Assembly: GCF_019635935.1 (NCBI RefSeq)
Contig: NZ_JAHBYN010000001.1
Coordinates: forward strand, 496,001 to 560,000
Source of the DNA: Parvibaculum sp.
GTDB taxonomy: Bacteria; Pseudomonadota; Alphaproteobacteria; Parvibaculales; Parvibaculaceae
DNA: 64,000 bases
Direction: 5' to 3'
Part shown: in pieces, positions 53,449-61,543 of the stretch
Layout: each line of letters begins with the position of its first letter
Numbering within the stretch: the stretch's first letter is position 1
The notes under the pieces: generated by a model
Database searches by the model: none
What the model was told of the DNA's origin: nothing
What the model saw: the letters and a program-made list of their open reading frames with translations, nothing else
Position numbers and translations under genes: made by a program

Positions 53449-54120
53449 ATGAAGCACAAGACGACACAAGCGCTGTTCGACTACTGGAACGCGATCCGCG
53501 CCGGACGCCCGGCGCCGCGACGCAGCGAGATCGAACCCGGCGAGATGCGCGCCATCCTCCCCTATGTCTTCATTCTCGAGCGCAAGGACCGCGACACCTA
53601 TCGCTTCCGCCTTGCCGGCACCGGCCTTTGCAGCGTTTACGGCATGGAGTTCCGCGGCCACAACATGATTTCGATGTGGGGCGACGACTGCGCCGAAAAC
53701 CTGAAGGAAGCGCTCGACGACGTGATCCGCAACGCCGGCGTCGCCGTCGTCGAATATACCGCCGCGACGACCGATGGCCGCGAAGCCACTTTCGAGATGG
53801 TGCTGCTGCCGCTGCTGCACGAGGACGGCTCGCTGTCGCGTGTGCTTGGCGCCGCCGTTCCCATCGACCGGGCGCCCTGGGTCGGCGACCGGCTGCTGGC
53901 GCGCCAATGGATCGACCGGCTGCGCCGCCTCGACCCCGAACATATGCCCAAGCGCGCACCGGCCGCACAGGTCGCCGCCCGCCGTCTCGCCGCCGAAAAA
54001 CCGCCGGTCACAGTCGCCAGCCTCGGCAAGCGCATGTCGCAAGGCGCGCCGCTCCGCAGCGAGCGCTCCTATCTGCGGCTTGTGAAAGGCATGCTGAGCA
54101 ACACCGAGGAACATGGCTGA
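53449..54120 (+). CDS. PAS_5 family protein
   Basis: 223 residues. The PAS_5 family (mostly Alphaproteobacteria) opens with ALFDYWNAIRAGRPAPRRSE and continues IEPGEMRAILPYVFILERKD and YRFRLAGTGLCSVYGMEFRG, all present. A PAS-like sensory fold without an attached output domain; some relatives are linked to cell-cycle or light control. An ATG at 53440 is an alternative start. The 3' end nearly meets the convergent membrane-protein gene. Confidence 0.88.
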   Translation: MKHKTTQALFDYWNAIRAGRPAPRRSEIEPGEMRAILPYVFILERKDRDTYRFRLAGTGLCSVYGMEFRGHNMISMWGDDCAENLKEALDDVIRNAGVAVVEYTAATTDGREATFEMVLLPLLHEDGSLSRVLGAAVPIDRAPWVGDRLLARQWIDRLRRLDPEHMPKRAPAAQVAARRLAAEKPPVTVASLGKRMSQGAPLRSERSYLRLVKGMLSNTEEHG

Positions 54121-54124
54121 AGTT

Positions 54125-54499
54125 TCAGCGTTCCGGCAACCACGCCCGCCAGCCCTGCGTTAGCCAATAGCAGAAAAGCGTCACCGCCGAGAGAATGCTG
54201 TCGACGACGATAGTGAGCTCGGGATCGGAAGCCTCGAATACGAACACAAGCAACACGACCTTTCCGGCTTTGTGGAAGAAGACAAGTTCCCACAGGCCCG
54301 GCAACCGGCGTGGAAAAATCCCGAGCAGAACGAACAGCCCGGCGAAAACGAGATAGCCGAGCATCCGCCATATCTCGACGCCGACGCGATCCGGCGCAAA
54401 CTCGCCGATCGTCGCAGCGGCGCCTGCAAAAGCGCCGGCGGCTGAAAGGCCGAGCAGGATCATCAATATCTTCGCAATGCGGTCGCGGGCGGGCGTCAT
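54125..54499 (-). CDS. Small integral membrane protein, 124 aa
   Basis: Four predicted membrane segments: ILMILLGLSAAGAFAGAAA, MLGYLVFAGLFVLLGIF, then KVVLLVFVFEASD and SILSAVTLFCYWLTQGW. No recognised family or motif. The start at 54499 has AGGAG at good spacing; ATG 54505 is too close to it. Monocistronic, convergent with the PAS_5 gene. Confidence 0.7.
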   Translation of the reverse strand: MTPARDRIAKILMILLGLSAAGAFAGAAATIGEFAPDRVGVEIWRMLGYLVFAGLFVLLGIFPRRLPGLWELVFFHKAGKVVLLVFVFEASDPELTIVVDSILSAVTLFCYWLTQGWRAWLPER

Positions 54500-54610
54500 C
54501 GGCATTTCTCCTGAGGGAAAAGAAGCGCCATTCTCCGCGCGCCGACGCCGCGCCGAAAGCAACAAAGACGTTTGACGTCCATGCACCAATGTATGACCGG
54601 CCTGGCGGTC

Positions 54611-54642
54611 GCAAAAAGCCGGTGTCTCGCGACACCGGCTTT
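54611..54642 (-). terminator. Rho-independent terminator of the GMC oxidoreductase gene
   Basis: AAAGCCGGTGTC (54615-54626) / GACACCGGCTTT (54631-54642), a perfect 12-bp stem with loop TCGC. On the minus strand it is followed by further T residues, and it sits 22 bp past the gene's stop. Confidence 0.85.
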
Positions 54643-54664
54643 CTTCTTGGCCGTCGGCAAAAAA

Positions 54665-56311
54665 TCAGGCGGCGTGGCCGACGCGATCCTCGGCAATCGT
54701 GACGTTCTCGGCCGGCAGCGGCGCCTTGCCGAGCATGTCGTCGGAGATTTTCTCGGCGATCATGATGGTCGGCGCATTGGTGTTGCCGCCAACCAGCGTC
54801 GGCATCACCGAGGCATCGACCACGCGCAGGTTTTGCAGCCCGTGGACGCGGCACTTGGCATCGACCACCGCCATCGGATCGGTGCCCATCTTGGCGGTGC
54901 CGACCGGGTGATAGATCGTCTCGGCGGTCTCACGAATCCAGGCGTCGATCTCGGCATCGGTCTGCACGCCAGCACCGGGCCAGAATTCGGGACCGCGATA
55001 GGGATCCATCGCGCGCTGAGCGATAATGTTACGCACCATCTTGACGCCATCGCGCATCACCTTGCGGTCGTATTCGGCCGCCAGATAGTTCGGCTGGATC
55101 AGCGCGTGATCGGCCGGATCAAGCGACTTCAGCGCCACATAGCCTTTGCTTTCCGGACGAAGCTGACAGATGTGAACCGTGAAGCCGTGCCGGTCGGATT
55201 TGACACGCGCATGATCGCGCATCATCGCGGCGACAAAGTGTAGCTGGATGTCGGGAATTTCCAGTTCCGGCCGCGTTTTCAGGAAAGCACCGCTCTCAAG
55301 GCCGTTCGACGTCGCAAGGCCCGACTTGAAGAAAGTGTATTGCATGCCGGTCATGATCTGCTTCAGCGGATTGCTGACCTGGCTGTGCAACGTGATCGGC
55401 TGCGTGCATTCGTTCAGCACGACGCTGTCGAGATGGTCCTGCAGGTTCTGGCCGACGCCCGGCAGGTCGGCAACGACGTCGATGCCGAATTTGCGCAGAT
55501 ATTCGCCCTTGCCGATACCGGACAAGAGCAGCACCTGCGGCGAGTTGACGGCACCGCCCGACAGCACGATCTCCTTCGCAGCCCGCGCAACTTTCTTCTC
55601 GCCCTTCTGCGTGTACTCGACGCCAACCGCCTTCTTCCCGTCGAAGAGAATGCGCGAGGTCAAAGCCTCGACCTCGACGGTCAGGTTCGGGCGGTCGAGA
55701 ACCGGCGTCAGATAGCCCTTGGCGGCGCTGCAGCGCTGGCCGTTCTTGATGGTGAGTTGATAGGGGCCGACGCCTTCCTGCTGCGGACCGTTGAAGTCGT
55801 CCGTATAGGGATGACCGGCCTGCTTGCCCGCCTCGACAAAGGCCTCGAACAGAACGTTGGTCTTGCGCGGATTGGTGACGCCCAGCGGGCCGTCGCCGCC
55901 ATGAAAGGCGCTGTTGCCGTTCTCGTTGCCCTCGGCGCGGCGAAAATAGGGCAGCACGTCCGAAAAGCCCCAGCCTTCGAGACCGAGCTGACGCCACATG
56001 TCGTAGTCGCGCGCATGGCCGCGAATATAGATCATGCCGTTGATGGACGAGGAGCCGCCGAGCACCTTGCCGCGGGGCCAGAAGAGCTTGCGATTGTTCA
56101 GGAAGGGCTGGCCTTCGGTGTAGTAGTACCAATTGGCCATGTCGGTGCCGATCAGCTTGCCGACGCCGGCCGGCATGTGGATCATGAAATTCTTGTCTTT
56201 CGACCCCGCCTCCAGCAACAACACCTTGTTGGCCGGATTTTCAGACAGCCTGTTTGCCAGAACGCAGCCCGCGCTGCCGGCGCCGATGATGATGAAGTCG
56301 AAATCGCTCAT
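54665..56311 (-). CDS. GMC-family oxidoreductase (choline/alcohol dehydrogenase type)
   Basis: 548 residues. The FAD-binding dinucleotide motif is FIIIGAGSAGCVLANRLSE. GMC signature 1 is RGKVLGGSSSINGMIYIRG and signature 2 is VLSGGAVNSPQVLLLSGIG. The catalytic His is His468 in YHPVGTAKMG, with the partner Asn in VGGNTNAPT. Oxidises a primary alcohol with FAD; annotated homologues range from choline dehydrogenase to long-chain alcohol dehydrogenase. No betaine genes accompany it, and with acyl-CoA enzymes all around an aliphatic alcohol is plausible. Confidence 0.9.
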   Translation of the reverse strand: MSDFDFIIIGAGSAGCVLANRLSENPANKVLLLEAGSKDKNFMIHMPAGVGKLIGTDMANWYYYTEGQPFLNNRKLFWPRGKVLGGSSSINGMIYIRGHARDYDMWRQLGLEGWGFSDVLPYFRRAEGNENGNSAFHGGDGPLGVTNPRKTNVLFEAFVEAGKQAGHPYTDDFNGPQQEGVGPYQLTIKNGQRCSAAKGYLTPVLDRPNLTVEVEALTSRILFDGKKAVGVEYTQKGEKKVARAAKEIVLSGGAVNSPQVLLLSGIGKGEYLRKFGIDVVADLPGVGQNLQDHLDSVVLNECTQPITLHSQVSNPLKQIMTGMQYTFFKSGLATSNGLESGAFLKTRPELEIPDIQLHFVAAMMRDHARVKSDRHGFTVHICQLRPESKGYVALKSLDPADHALIQPNYLAAEYDRKVMRDGVKMVRNIIAQRAMDPYRGPEFWPGAGVQTDAEIDAWIRETAETIYHPVGTAKMGTDPMAVVDAKCRVHGLQNLRVVDASVMPTLVGGNTNAPTIMIAEKISDDMLGKAPLPAENVTIAEDRVGHAA

Positions 56312-56633
56312 GGAGATACTTCCCAGCCTTTGACTTGTTTTCCATACGCGCCGCCGCGTGAAACCGCGAAGGTCCCGCCATGTCTGGCTTCGGCCGCGCC
56401 TGGCCCGATTCCCTGATTGATCGGAATTTGACGGCGATTGTCGGGAATCGCCGAAGCTGACGCAAGCGTCAATTTTCATGGCGGCCGACAAGCCCTTGCG
56501 GCACCGGGGAAAAATAATCGTTTCGGGAAGCTGTCTGAGTAAAATTTCATTAACCGTGTCGGGGCTATTCTTTACCCGGAAAGGCCGGTGCCGCGTGTAC
56601 GTCGCCGATTCTGGGACAATCCGGACTGAACAG
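56312..56633. other. 322-bp divergent intergenic region with palindromes
   Basis: No gene seen. It contains CGGCGATT-GTCGGG-AATCGCCG (56432-56453) and TGACGC-AA-GCGTCA (56458-56471) close together, both suitable as operators or hairpins. An AT-rich stretch (56515-56560) precedes the PilZ gene and may be its promoter. Confidence 0.55.
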
Positions 56634-57242
56634 ATGCAATCCGACGAGATCGAACAGAAAGAACGCCGCAAACACCCCCGTGTCGCTTTCGAGGCGAAGG
56701 GCCGCTTTCTTGCGCCCGATGGCTCGGAGCATGAATGCTCGATCCGCGACATGTCGCTGGGCGGTATTGCACTGTCGACGGATGTCGCGATCGAAATGGG
56801 CGAGAACGTCATTGTCTATCTCGACGAGTTCGGCCGCTTCGAAGGCAAGATCGTCCGCGTCTACGAGGGCGGTTTCGCCATCGAAACCGCGATCAGCGGC
56901 CCACGCCGCGAACGCCTCGCTCAGCGCCTGGAGGCGCTGGCCCGCGGCGAAAAGATCGAAGTCTCGGCGCGTCGCTCTTTCGCGCGCTACGCGCCCGGCG
57001 AAGCGGGACTGGAAGAAAGCTCCGTGCTGACCATCGATGGCGGCGGCTCCATGCCCTGCCGCATCATCGACATGTCGCTGGGCGGTGCCCAGGTGGCGGT
57101 CGATGACCGCCCGCCCATCGGCACCGAAGTCTCGATCGGCCGCATGTCGGGCCGCGTCGTTCGTCACACCGAGGAAGGCGTCGGCATCCAGTTCACCAAC
57201 ATCCCCGAACGCGCCTCCGCGCTCTCCCGGCCGTTCGGCTGA
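56634..57242 (+). CDS. Double PilZ-domain c-di-GMP-binding protein
   Basis: 202 residues made of two PilZ domains. Domain 1 has RKHPR (R12-R16) and DMSLGG (39-44). Domain 2 has RSFAR (R114-R118) and DMSLGG (146-151). Both keep the RxxxR and D/NxSxxG elements that bind cyclic di-GMP, so both are probably competent. No other domain is attached, so it likely works as an effector by protein contact. The start at 56634 begins MQSDEIEQKERR; the frame extends upstream without support. Confidence 0.9.
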   Translation: MQSDEIEQKERRKHPRVAFEAKGRFLAPDGSEHECSIRDMSLGGIALSTDVAIEMGENVIVYLDEFGRFEGKIVRVYEGGFAIETAISGPRRERLAQRLEALARGEKIEVSARRSFARYAPGEAGLEESSVLTIDGGGSMPCRIIDMSLGGAQVAVDDRPPIGTEVSIGRMSGRVVRHTEEGVGIQFTNIPERASALSRPFG

Positions 57243-57308
57243 TCCGCCGCTCGGCTTTCCCGCCGCAATCGCGCTAGACTGCCCCCGGAAAACAAAAGGG
57301 GACGTCCT

Positions 57309-58016
57309 GTGACCGCGCAGATACTCAATTACTCGGTAAAAAACGATGTCGCCATGCTCGCCATGGACGACGGCAAGGCCAATGCGCTCGGCCATGCAAT
57401 GATCGCCGCGCTGTCGGAGGCGCTCGACCGCGCCCAAAACGAGGCCAAGGCGGTGCTGATTTCGGGCCGCGAGAAGCGCTTCTGCGCCGGCTTCGACCTT
57501 GAAGTGATGGCATCCGGCCCGGAAAACGTCCGCAAGCTGGTGGGTGCGGGCGCCGAATTGCTGCTGCGGATCTACGAGCATCCCCTGCCCGTCGTCATCG
57601 CCTGTACCGGCCATGCGCTGGCCGCCGGCGGCCTTTTGCTGCTGGCCGGCGATGTGCGCATCGGCGCCGAGGGCGAATTCCGCATCGGCCTGCCTGAAGT
57701 CGCCATCGGCATGACCATGCCCGTCTTCGGCATCGAGCTCGCCCGCGACCGGCTGGCCCGCAACCGCTTCACCGAGGCGGTGACGCAGGCCCGTATCTAC
57801 AATCCCGCCGAGGCGGCCACGGTCGGATATCTCGACGAGGCCGTGCCGCCCGCCGCCCTGATCGAAACGGCGACGGCCCGAGCGACTGCGCTGGCAGCGC
57901 TTGCACAACCCGCCTTCGCCAACACCAAGCGCAAGGAGCGCGCGGCAACGATCGCCCATATCCGCGCCACACTGGCGGCCGATTCCGGCACATTCGACGG
58001 CGCGCAGACCCGCTGA
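57309..58016 (+). CDS. Crotonase/enoyl-CoA hydratase family protein
   Basis: 235 residues. Crotonase fold: AMDDGKANALGHAMIAALSE at the start, oxyanion-hole segments ISGREKRFCAGFDLEV and TGHALAAGGLLLLAGDVRIG. The usual catalytic Glu of enoyl-CoA hydratase is not clearly placed, so another crotonase reaction is possible. It follows the PilZ gene by 66 bp on the same strand. Confidence 0.88.
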   Translation: MTAQILNYSVKNDVAMLAMDDGKANALGHAMIAALSEALDRAQNEAKAVLISGREKRFCAGFDLEVMASGPENVRKLVGAGAELLLRIYEHPLPVVIACTGHALAAGGLLLLAGDVRIGAEGEFRIGLPEVAIGMTMPVFGIELARDRLARNRFTEAVTQARIYNPAEAATVGYLDEAVPPAALIETATARATALAALAQPAFANTKRKERAATIAHIRATLAADSGTFDGAQTR

Positions 58017-58335
58017 ACCGGCCCTGCGACATTTTTTTCCGAAAATTTCGTGGTGTCCCGAAAGCGGAATCGGCGGCAACGAGGTTCGGCCATTTTGAAC
58101 GATACCTCACACCGAATTTCGAAAAAGCGTTGCGGCACAACGACTTTTTGTAACGGCCAATACGTTCAATTTTATTCAAATTGAATCGTTTCGACTTTTA
58201 GGAAAATGCCCGTCGAATTAGCACCGTATTTAGTTCGAATGTGATTCACACGTTTAAACCGGTGAAAATCCCTCGCTGCCATTCTGCGCTCATAGGCCCA
58301 CAAGACCGGGCTTGTGAGATATCGGGGTGGCGACA
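58017..58335. other. 319-bp AT-rich intergenic region
   Basis: No coding sequence. Markedly more AT-rich than its surroundings. Contains TTCAATTT-TATTC-AAATTGAA (58165-58185), an 8-bp perfect inverted repeat, and CACAAG-ACCGGG-CTTGTG (58299-58316) 20 bp before the LapG-like gene. Probably a regulated promoter region for that gene. Confidence 0.55.
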
Positions 58336-59133
58336 ATGTGGTTGCGTAAACTTGCTCTTCTGACGACAGGTCTCTTGCTGGCGGTTGCTGGCTGTCAGGC
58401 GCCGGATCGCGTCGGCAGCATCGGCTTCACACAGGACGGCGGCATCCGCGATTATCGCGTCGCCGCGGCAATGCCGGTCGGCCAGCAGTCTCCGCCCCCT
58501 TACGGCTATATCGGCTTCTGCATCCGCAATCCGGACGAATGCGCCGGCGGCACCGACGAGCCGGCAGATATGGTGCTGACGCCGGCGCGCTGGGCCGAAC
58601 TCGCCGAAGTCAACGACTGGGTCAACCGCGCGATCCCGCAGGTCGACGACATGACGCTCTTTCAGCGCGCCGAGTGGTGGGCCATTGCCGACGAGCGCGG
58701 CGGCGACTGCGAGGACCTGGCGCTTCTGAAGCGCAAGATGCTGATCGAACGCGGATGGTCGCCGGACCAGCTCCTGATGGCGGTTGTGCGCGAATGGAAT
58801 GGCGACGGTCATGCCGTATTGCTGGTCAGGACCGACCGCGGCGAATTCGTGCTCGACAACAAGACCTGGGACATCGCTCTCTGGAACGACACGCCCTATC
58901 AGTGGATCAAGCGGCAATCGCGCGAACGGCCCTTCATCTGGGTCAATCTCGACCGGAAGACCTTCCGCGAGATCGCGCAAAACGATTTCCCGCCGCTCGG
59001 GGAACCCGCGTCATTCCTTGCCGCGCTTGAAAGGAACTTGCCCGCCGACTTGCGGCCGGGCATCGCCGAAGGCCAGACAGCGAGCCGCGAAGCCTTGAAG
59101 GAGGAACCGACCGCAGCGCTCGCTTTCAACTGA
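58336..59133 (+). CDS. Transglutaminase-like cysteine protease lipoprotein (BTLCP, LapG-like)
   Basis: 265 residues. Lipoprotein-type signal ending LAVAGC (Cys20). The peptidase triad is C125 in RGGDCEDLALLK, H159 in GDGHAVLLV and D174 in FVLDNKTWD, the arrangement of LapG-type bacterial transglutaminase-like cysteine proteases that cleave large surface adhesins in the periplasm. No LapD or adhesin gene is adjacent. A GTG at 58327 is an alternative start. Followed by a strong terminator. Confidence 0.88.
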   Translation: MWLRKLALLTTGLLLAVAGCQAPDRVGSIGFTQDGGIRDYRVAAAMPVGQQSPPPYGYIGFCIRNPDECAGGTDEPADMVLTPARWAELAEVNDWVNRAIPQVDDMTLFQRAEWWAIADERGGDCEDLALLKRKMLIERGWSPDQLLMAVVREWNGDGHAVLLVRTDRGEFVLDNKTWDIALWNDTPYQWIKRQSRERPFIWVNLDRKTFREIAQNDFPPLGEPASFLAALERNLPADLRPGIAEGQTASREALKEEPTAALAFN

Positions 59134-59184
59134 CCTGCCGACCGGCCCCCTCCGCCCCCCGATTGGGGTCCGGTCCTGTCGAGG

Positions 59185-59226
59185 CCGGCTCTGCCGCTCC
59201 CCCCGCGGCAGGGCCGGTTCTTTTTT
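59185..59226 (+). terminator. Rho-independent terminator of the LapG-like gene
   Basis: CCGGCTCTGCCGC / GCGGCAGGGCCGG with one mismatch, then TTCTTTTTT. Confidence 0.85.
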
Positions 59227-59232
59227 GGGGAC

Positions 59233-60006
59233 CTACTTCCCTTTCCAGTTCGGCTTGCGCTTTTCGGCAAAGGCGCGTGGCCCCTCGATCAGGTCCTCGC
59301 TCTTGAAGAGCGCATTGACCGCCGGATATTTGCCCGTCACCGCCTCGTTGAGATTGGCAATGTCGAGACCCTTGTAGACCGCCTCCTTCGAGGCGCGGAT
59401 CGACATCGGCGAGCATTCCATGATGAGCCCGGCCCACCGTTTGGCCGACGCCATCAGTTCAGCCGCCGGCACGACTTCGTTGACGAAACCGAGTTCCATG
59501 CCTTCCGCCGCCGGAACCTGGCGTCCGGTCAGGATCATCCCCATCGCCCGCTTCGCGCCGATCTGGCGCGGCAGCCGGTGCAGCCCGCCCGCCAGCGCCG
59601 CAAGGCCGACCTTCGGCTCCGGCAGGGCGAACTTCGCATTGTCGGAGGCAATAATGAGATCGCAGGCCAGCGCGATTTCGAAACCGCCGCCCATGGCGAC
59701 GCCGTTGACGGCCGCGATGACCGGCTTGGTGAGATCGAAGCGCGCGGTGAGGCCCGCAAAGCCCGTTGCCGGCACTTCCAGCTTGTTGCCCTCGGCCTGC
59801 CACCGTAGATCGTTGCCGGCGCTGAAAGCGCGATCCCCCGCACCCGTGATGATGGCGACCCAGAGATCGGGGTCGGCGGCGAAATCGTTAAAGATACCTT
59901 CCAGCTCGAAATTGGCCGGCGGGTGAAGCGCGTTCATGCGCTCCGGGCGGTTTATGGTGACGACGAGCAGGTGGCCATCGCGCTCAGCCGTACAAAATTC
60001 GGTCAT
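59233..60006 (-). CDS. Enoyl-CoA hydratase/isomerase (CaiD-like crotonase)
   Basis: 257 residues. Crotonase with ITGAGDRAFSAGNDLRW as first oxyanion-hole segment and NGVAMGGGFEIALACDLIIA as the second. The catalytic Glu region is PEPKVGLAALAGGLHRLPRQ. The C-terminal AEKRKPNWKGK is the usual crotonase tail. Similar to crotonobetainyl-CoA hydratase but with no carnitine genes around. Monocistronic; converges on the LapG-like gene's terminator. Confidence 0.9.
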   Translation of the reverse strand: MTEFCTAERDGHLLVVTINRPERMNALHPPANFELEGIFNDFAADPDLWVAIITGAGDRAFSAGNDLRWQAEGNKLEVPATGFAGLTARFDLTKPVIAAVNGVAMGGGFEIALACDLIIASDNAKFALPEPKVGLAALAGGLHRLPRQIGAKRAMGMILTGRQVPAAEGMELGFVNEVVPAAELMASAKRWAGLIMECSPMSIRASKEAVYKGLDIANLNEAVTGKYPAVNALFKSEDLIEGPRAFAEKRKPNWKGK

Positions 60007-60177
60007 GGACGTTCCCCGGTAATGTTCGTGTGCATTTTTCGCAGTCTGCCGCGACTTTGCCCGGTCCAAACCGGTGCGGCAAGCGGCGCCGCGTTGACGC
60101 AACGGTAACCAAACCGCCCTAAAAATAAACCTTGGAACCGGCGCCGAACGCGCCACGAACCTGTGCGAAACGAGAAA

Positions 60178-60957
60178 ATGGCCCAACCGAACGAAATGCG
60201 CGCAACAAATCCGGCGGACCACCCCGGCACCACGGCGATGCGCTGGGTGCTGAAATATGGCGATCGCGTCTATGGTCCCTACAGCTTCGACGCGATGGCG
60301 GCCTATGCCGCCGAGGGCCGCGTCGCGCCGCACAGCCTCGTTGCGCCGGAAGGCACGCCCGCAGGCGCCAGCACATGGCGCGCCGCCGGCGACCTGCCGC
60401 AATTCGCCGTCCTTTTCGGAGGCGAGCCTGCAGCCGAAGTCGAGGTCGAGGCGGACGTCGAAACAGAAACGGCTGCGCAACCGGATCCTACTGTCGCGGC
60501 GGAGATCAATGCCCCCGCTGACGAAGAAACCGTCGCGCATGCCGAAACGCCGTCCGAACCCGTCGCACAGCCCGCTATCGAAGCGCAGCCTGCGGCAGCC
60601 TCCGCACAGTCAGGCGAACAGCGCCGCCAGCCCTATGGCCCCGGCAAAGGCCAGGTCGATCGGCGCAAGCAACCGGAGACGGCGAACTTCCTGATCGTGC
60701 TCGACATCAAGGCGCGCTTTGCCGGCCCGCTGGAACAGGCGATCATGTCGCTCGGGCCCGCCTACAAACTCGCGGCCAATGTGTGGTGCGTCAACACCGA
60801 CGCGACCGCGCCCGGCCTGCTCAACGATCTGAGCGTGCATATCGGCAAGACGGATTCGATGTTCATCGTCGATACGACGCGTGATCGCACTGCATGGAGT
60901 TCGATGGGGCCGGAAGTCGACGCAAAAATTCGCCGCGTCTGGCGCCGCACTTACTGA
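60178..60957 (+). CDS. GYF_2-like domain protein, 259 aa
   Basis: Residues 22-75 look like a GYF_2-type domain: RWVLKYGDRVYGPYSFDAMA and VAPHSLVAPEG. A long acidic Ala/Glu/Pro linker (80-155) follows, then a compact C-terminal domain beginning NFLIVLDIKARFAGPLEQAI and containing YKLAANVWCVNTDA. The C-terminal part recalls small SinR/CRISPR-Cas2-like ferredoxin folds but I cannot assign it. Cytoplasmic. ATG at 60178; a GTG at 60163 is also possible. Confidence 0.75.
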   Translation: MAQPNEMRATNPADHPGTTAMRWVLKYGDRVYGPYSFDAMAAYAAEGRVAPHSLVAPEGTPAGASTWRAAGDLPQFAVLFGGEPAAEVEVEADVETETAAQPDPTVAAEINAPADEETVAHAETPSEPVAQPAIEAQPAAASAQSGEQRRQPYGPGKGQVDRRKQPETANFLIVLDIKARFAGPLEQAIMSLGPAYKLAANVWCVNTDATAPGLLNDLSVHIGKTDSMFIVDTTRDRTAWSSMGPEVDAKIRRVWRRTY

Positions 60958-61034
60958 CGTTCTCCGCTGCATTCGCAAAAATGCCGCCGCAAGGTGGCCA
61001 AATGCGATGTCGGGTGCTAGTATTTTCGCCGTTG

Positions 61035-61070
61035 GGGCTCTCAGGTCATTCACCTGAGAGCCCTTTTGTT
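61035..61070 (+). terminator. Rho-independent terminator
   Basis: GGGCTCTCAGGT / ACCTGAGAGCCC, a perfect 12-bp stem with a 5-nt loop, then TTTTGTTTT. Ends the GYF_2-like gene, 38 bp before the FKBP start. Confidence 0.85.
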
Positions 61071-61107
61071 TTCGCCCCTCCCCTCATCGAAACGCAAAGG
61101 CAGAACA

Positions 61108-61533
61108 ATGGCAGCAGCAAACGGCAACACGGTGCGCGTGCACTACACCGGCACGCTGGATGACGGAACCGTGTTCGACACGAGCCGCGGCGGCGACCCG
61201 ATCGAGTTTGCGGTCGGCAAGCGCATGGTCATCGCCGGCTTCGAGGAGGCCGTGGTCGGCATGGAGCCCGGCGACAGCAAGAAGCTGACAATTCCGGCGA
61301 CGGAAGCCTATGGCGAACACGATCCGCGCCTCGTGCAGGACGTGCCGCGCTCCGAGCTTCCACAGGGACTGGAGCCCGAACCCGGCATGCAGCTCAAGGC
61401 AAGCGGTGGCGATGGCCGCGAAATCGCGCTGGTCGTTACGGACGTCACGAGCGAGATGGTGCGGCTCGACGCCAATCATCCGCTGGCCGGGCAGGACCTC
61501 ACCTTCGAGATCCAGCTCGTCGAGGTCGCCTGA
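61108..61533 (+). CDS. FKBP-type peptidyl-prolyl isomerase (SlyD-like)
   Basis: 141 residues. FKBP fold with VRVHYTGTLDDGTVFDTSRG, IEFAVGKRMVIAGFEEAVVG and IPATEAYGEHDPRLVQDVPR. An inserted-flap (IF) domain is placed as in SlyD, ending LDANHPLAGQDLTFEIQLVE. Lacks the His/Cys-rich metal tail of E. coli SlyD. Cytoplasmic chaperone and prolyl isomerase. Confidence 0.93.
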   Translation: MAAANGNTVRVHYTGTLDDGTVFDTSRGGDPIEFAVGKRMVIAGFEEAVVGMEPGDSKKLTIPATEAYGEHDPRLVQDVPRSELPQGLEPEPGMQLKASGGDGREIALVVTDVTSEMVRLDANHPLAGQDLTFEIQLVEVA

Positions 61534-61543
61534 ACGGCAACAC

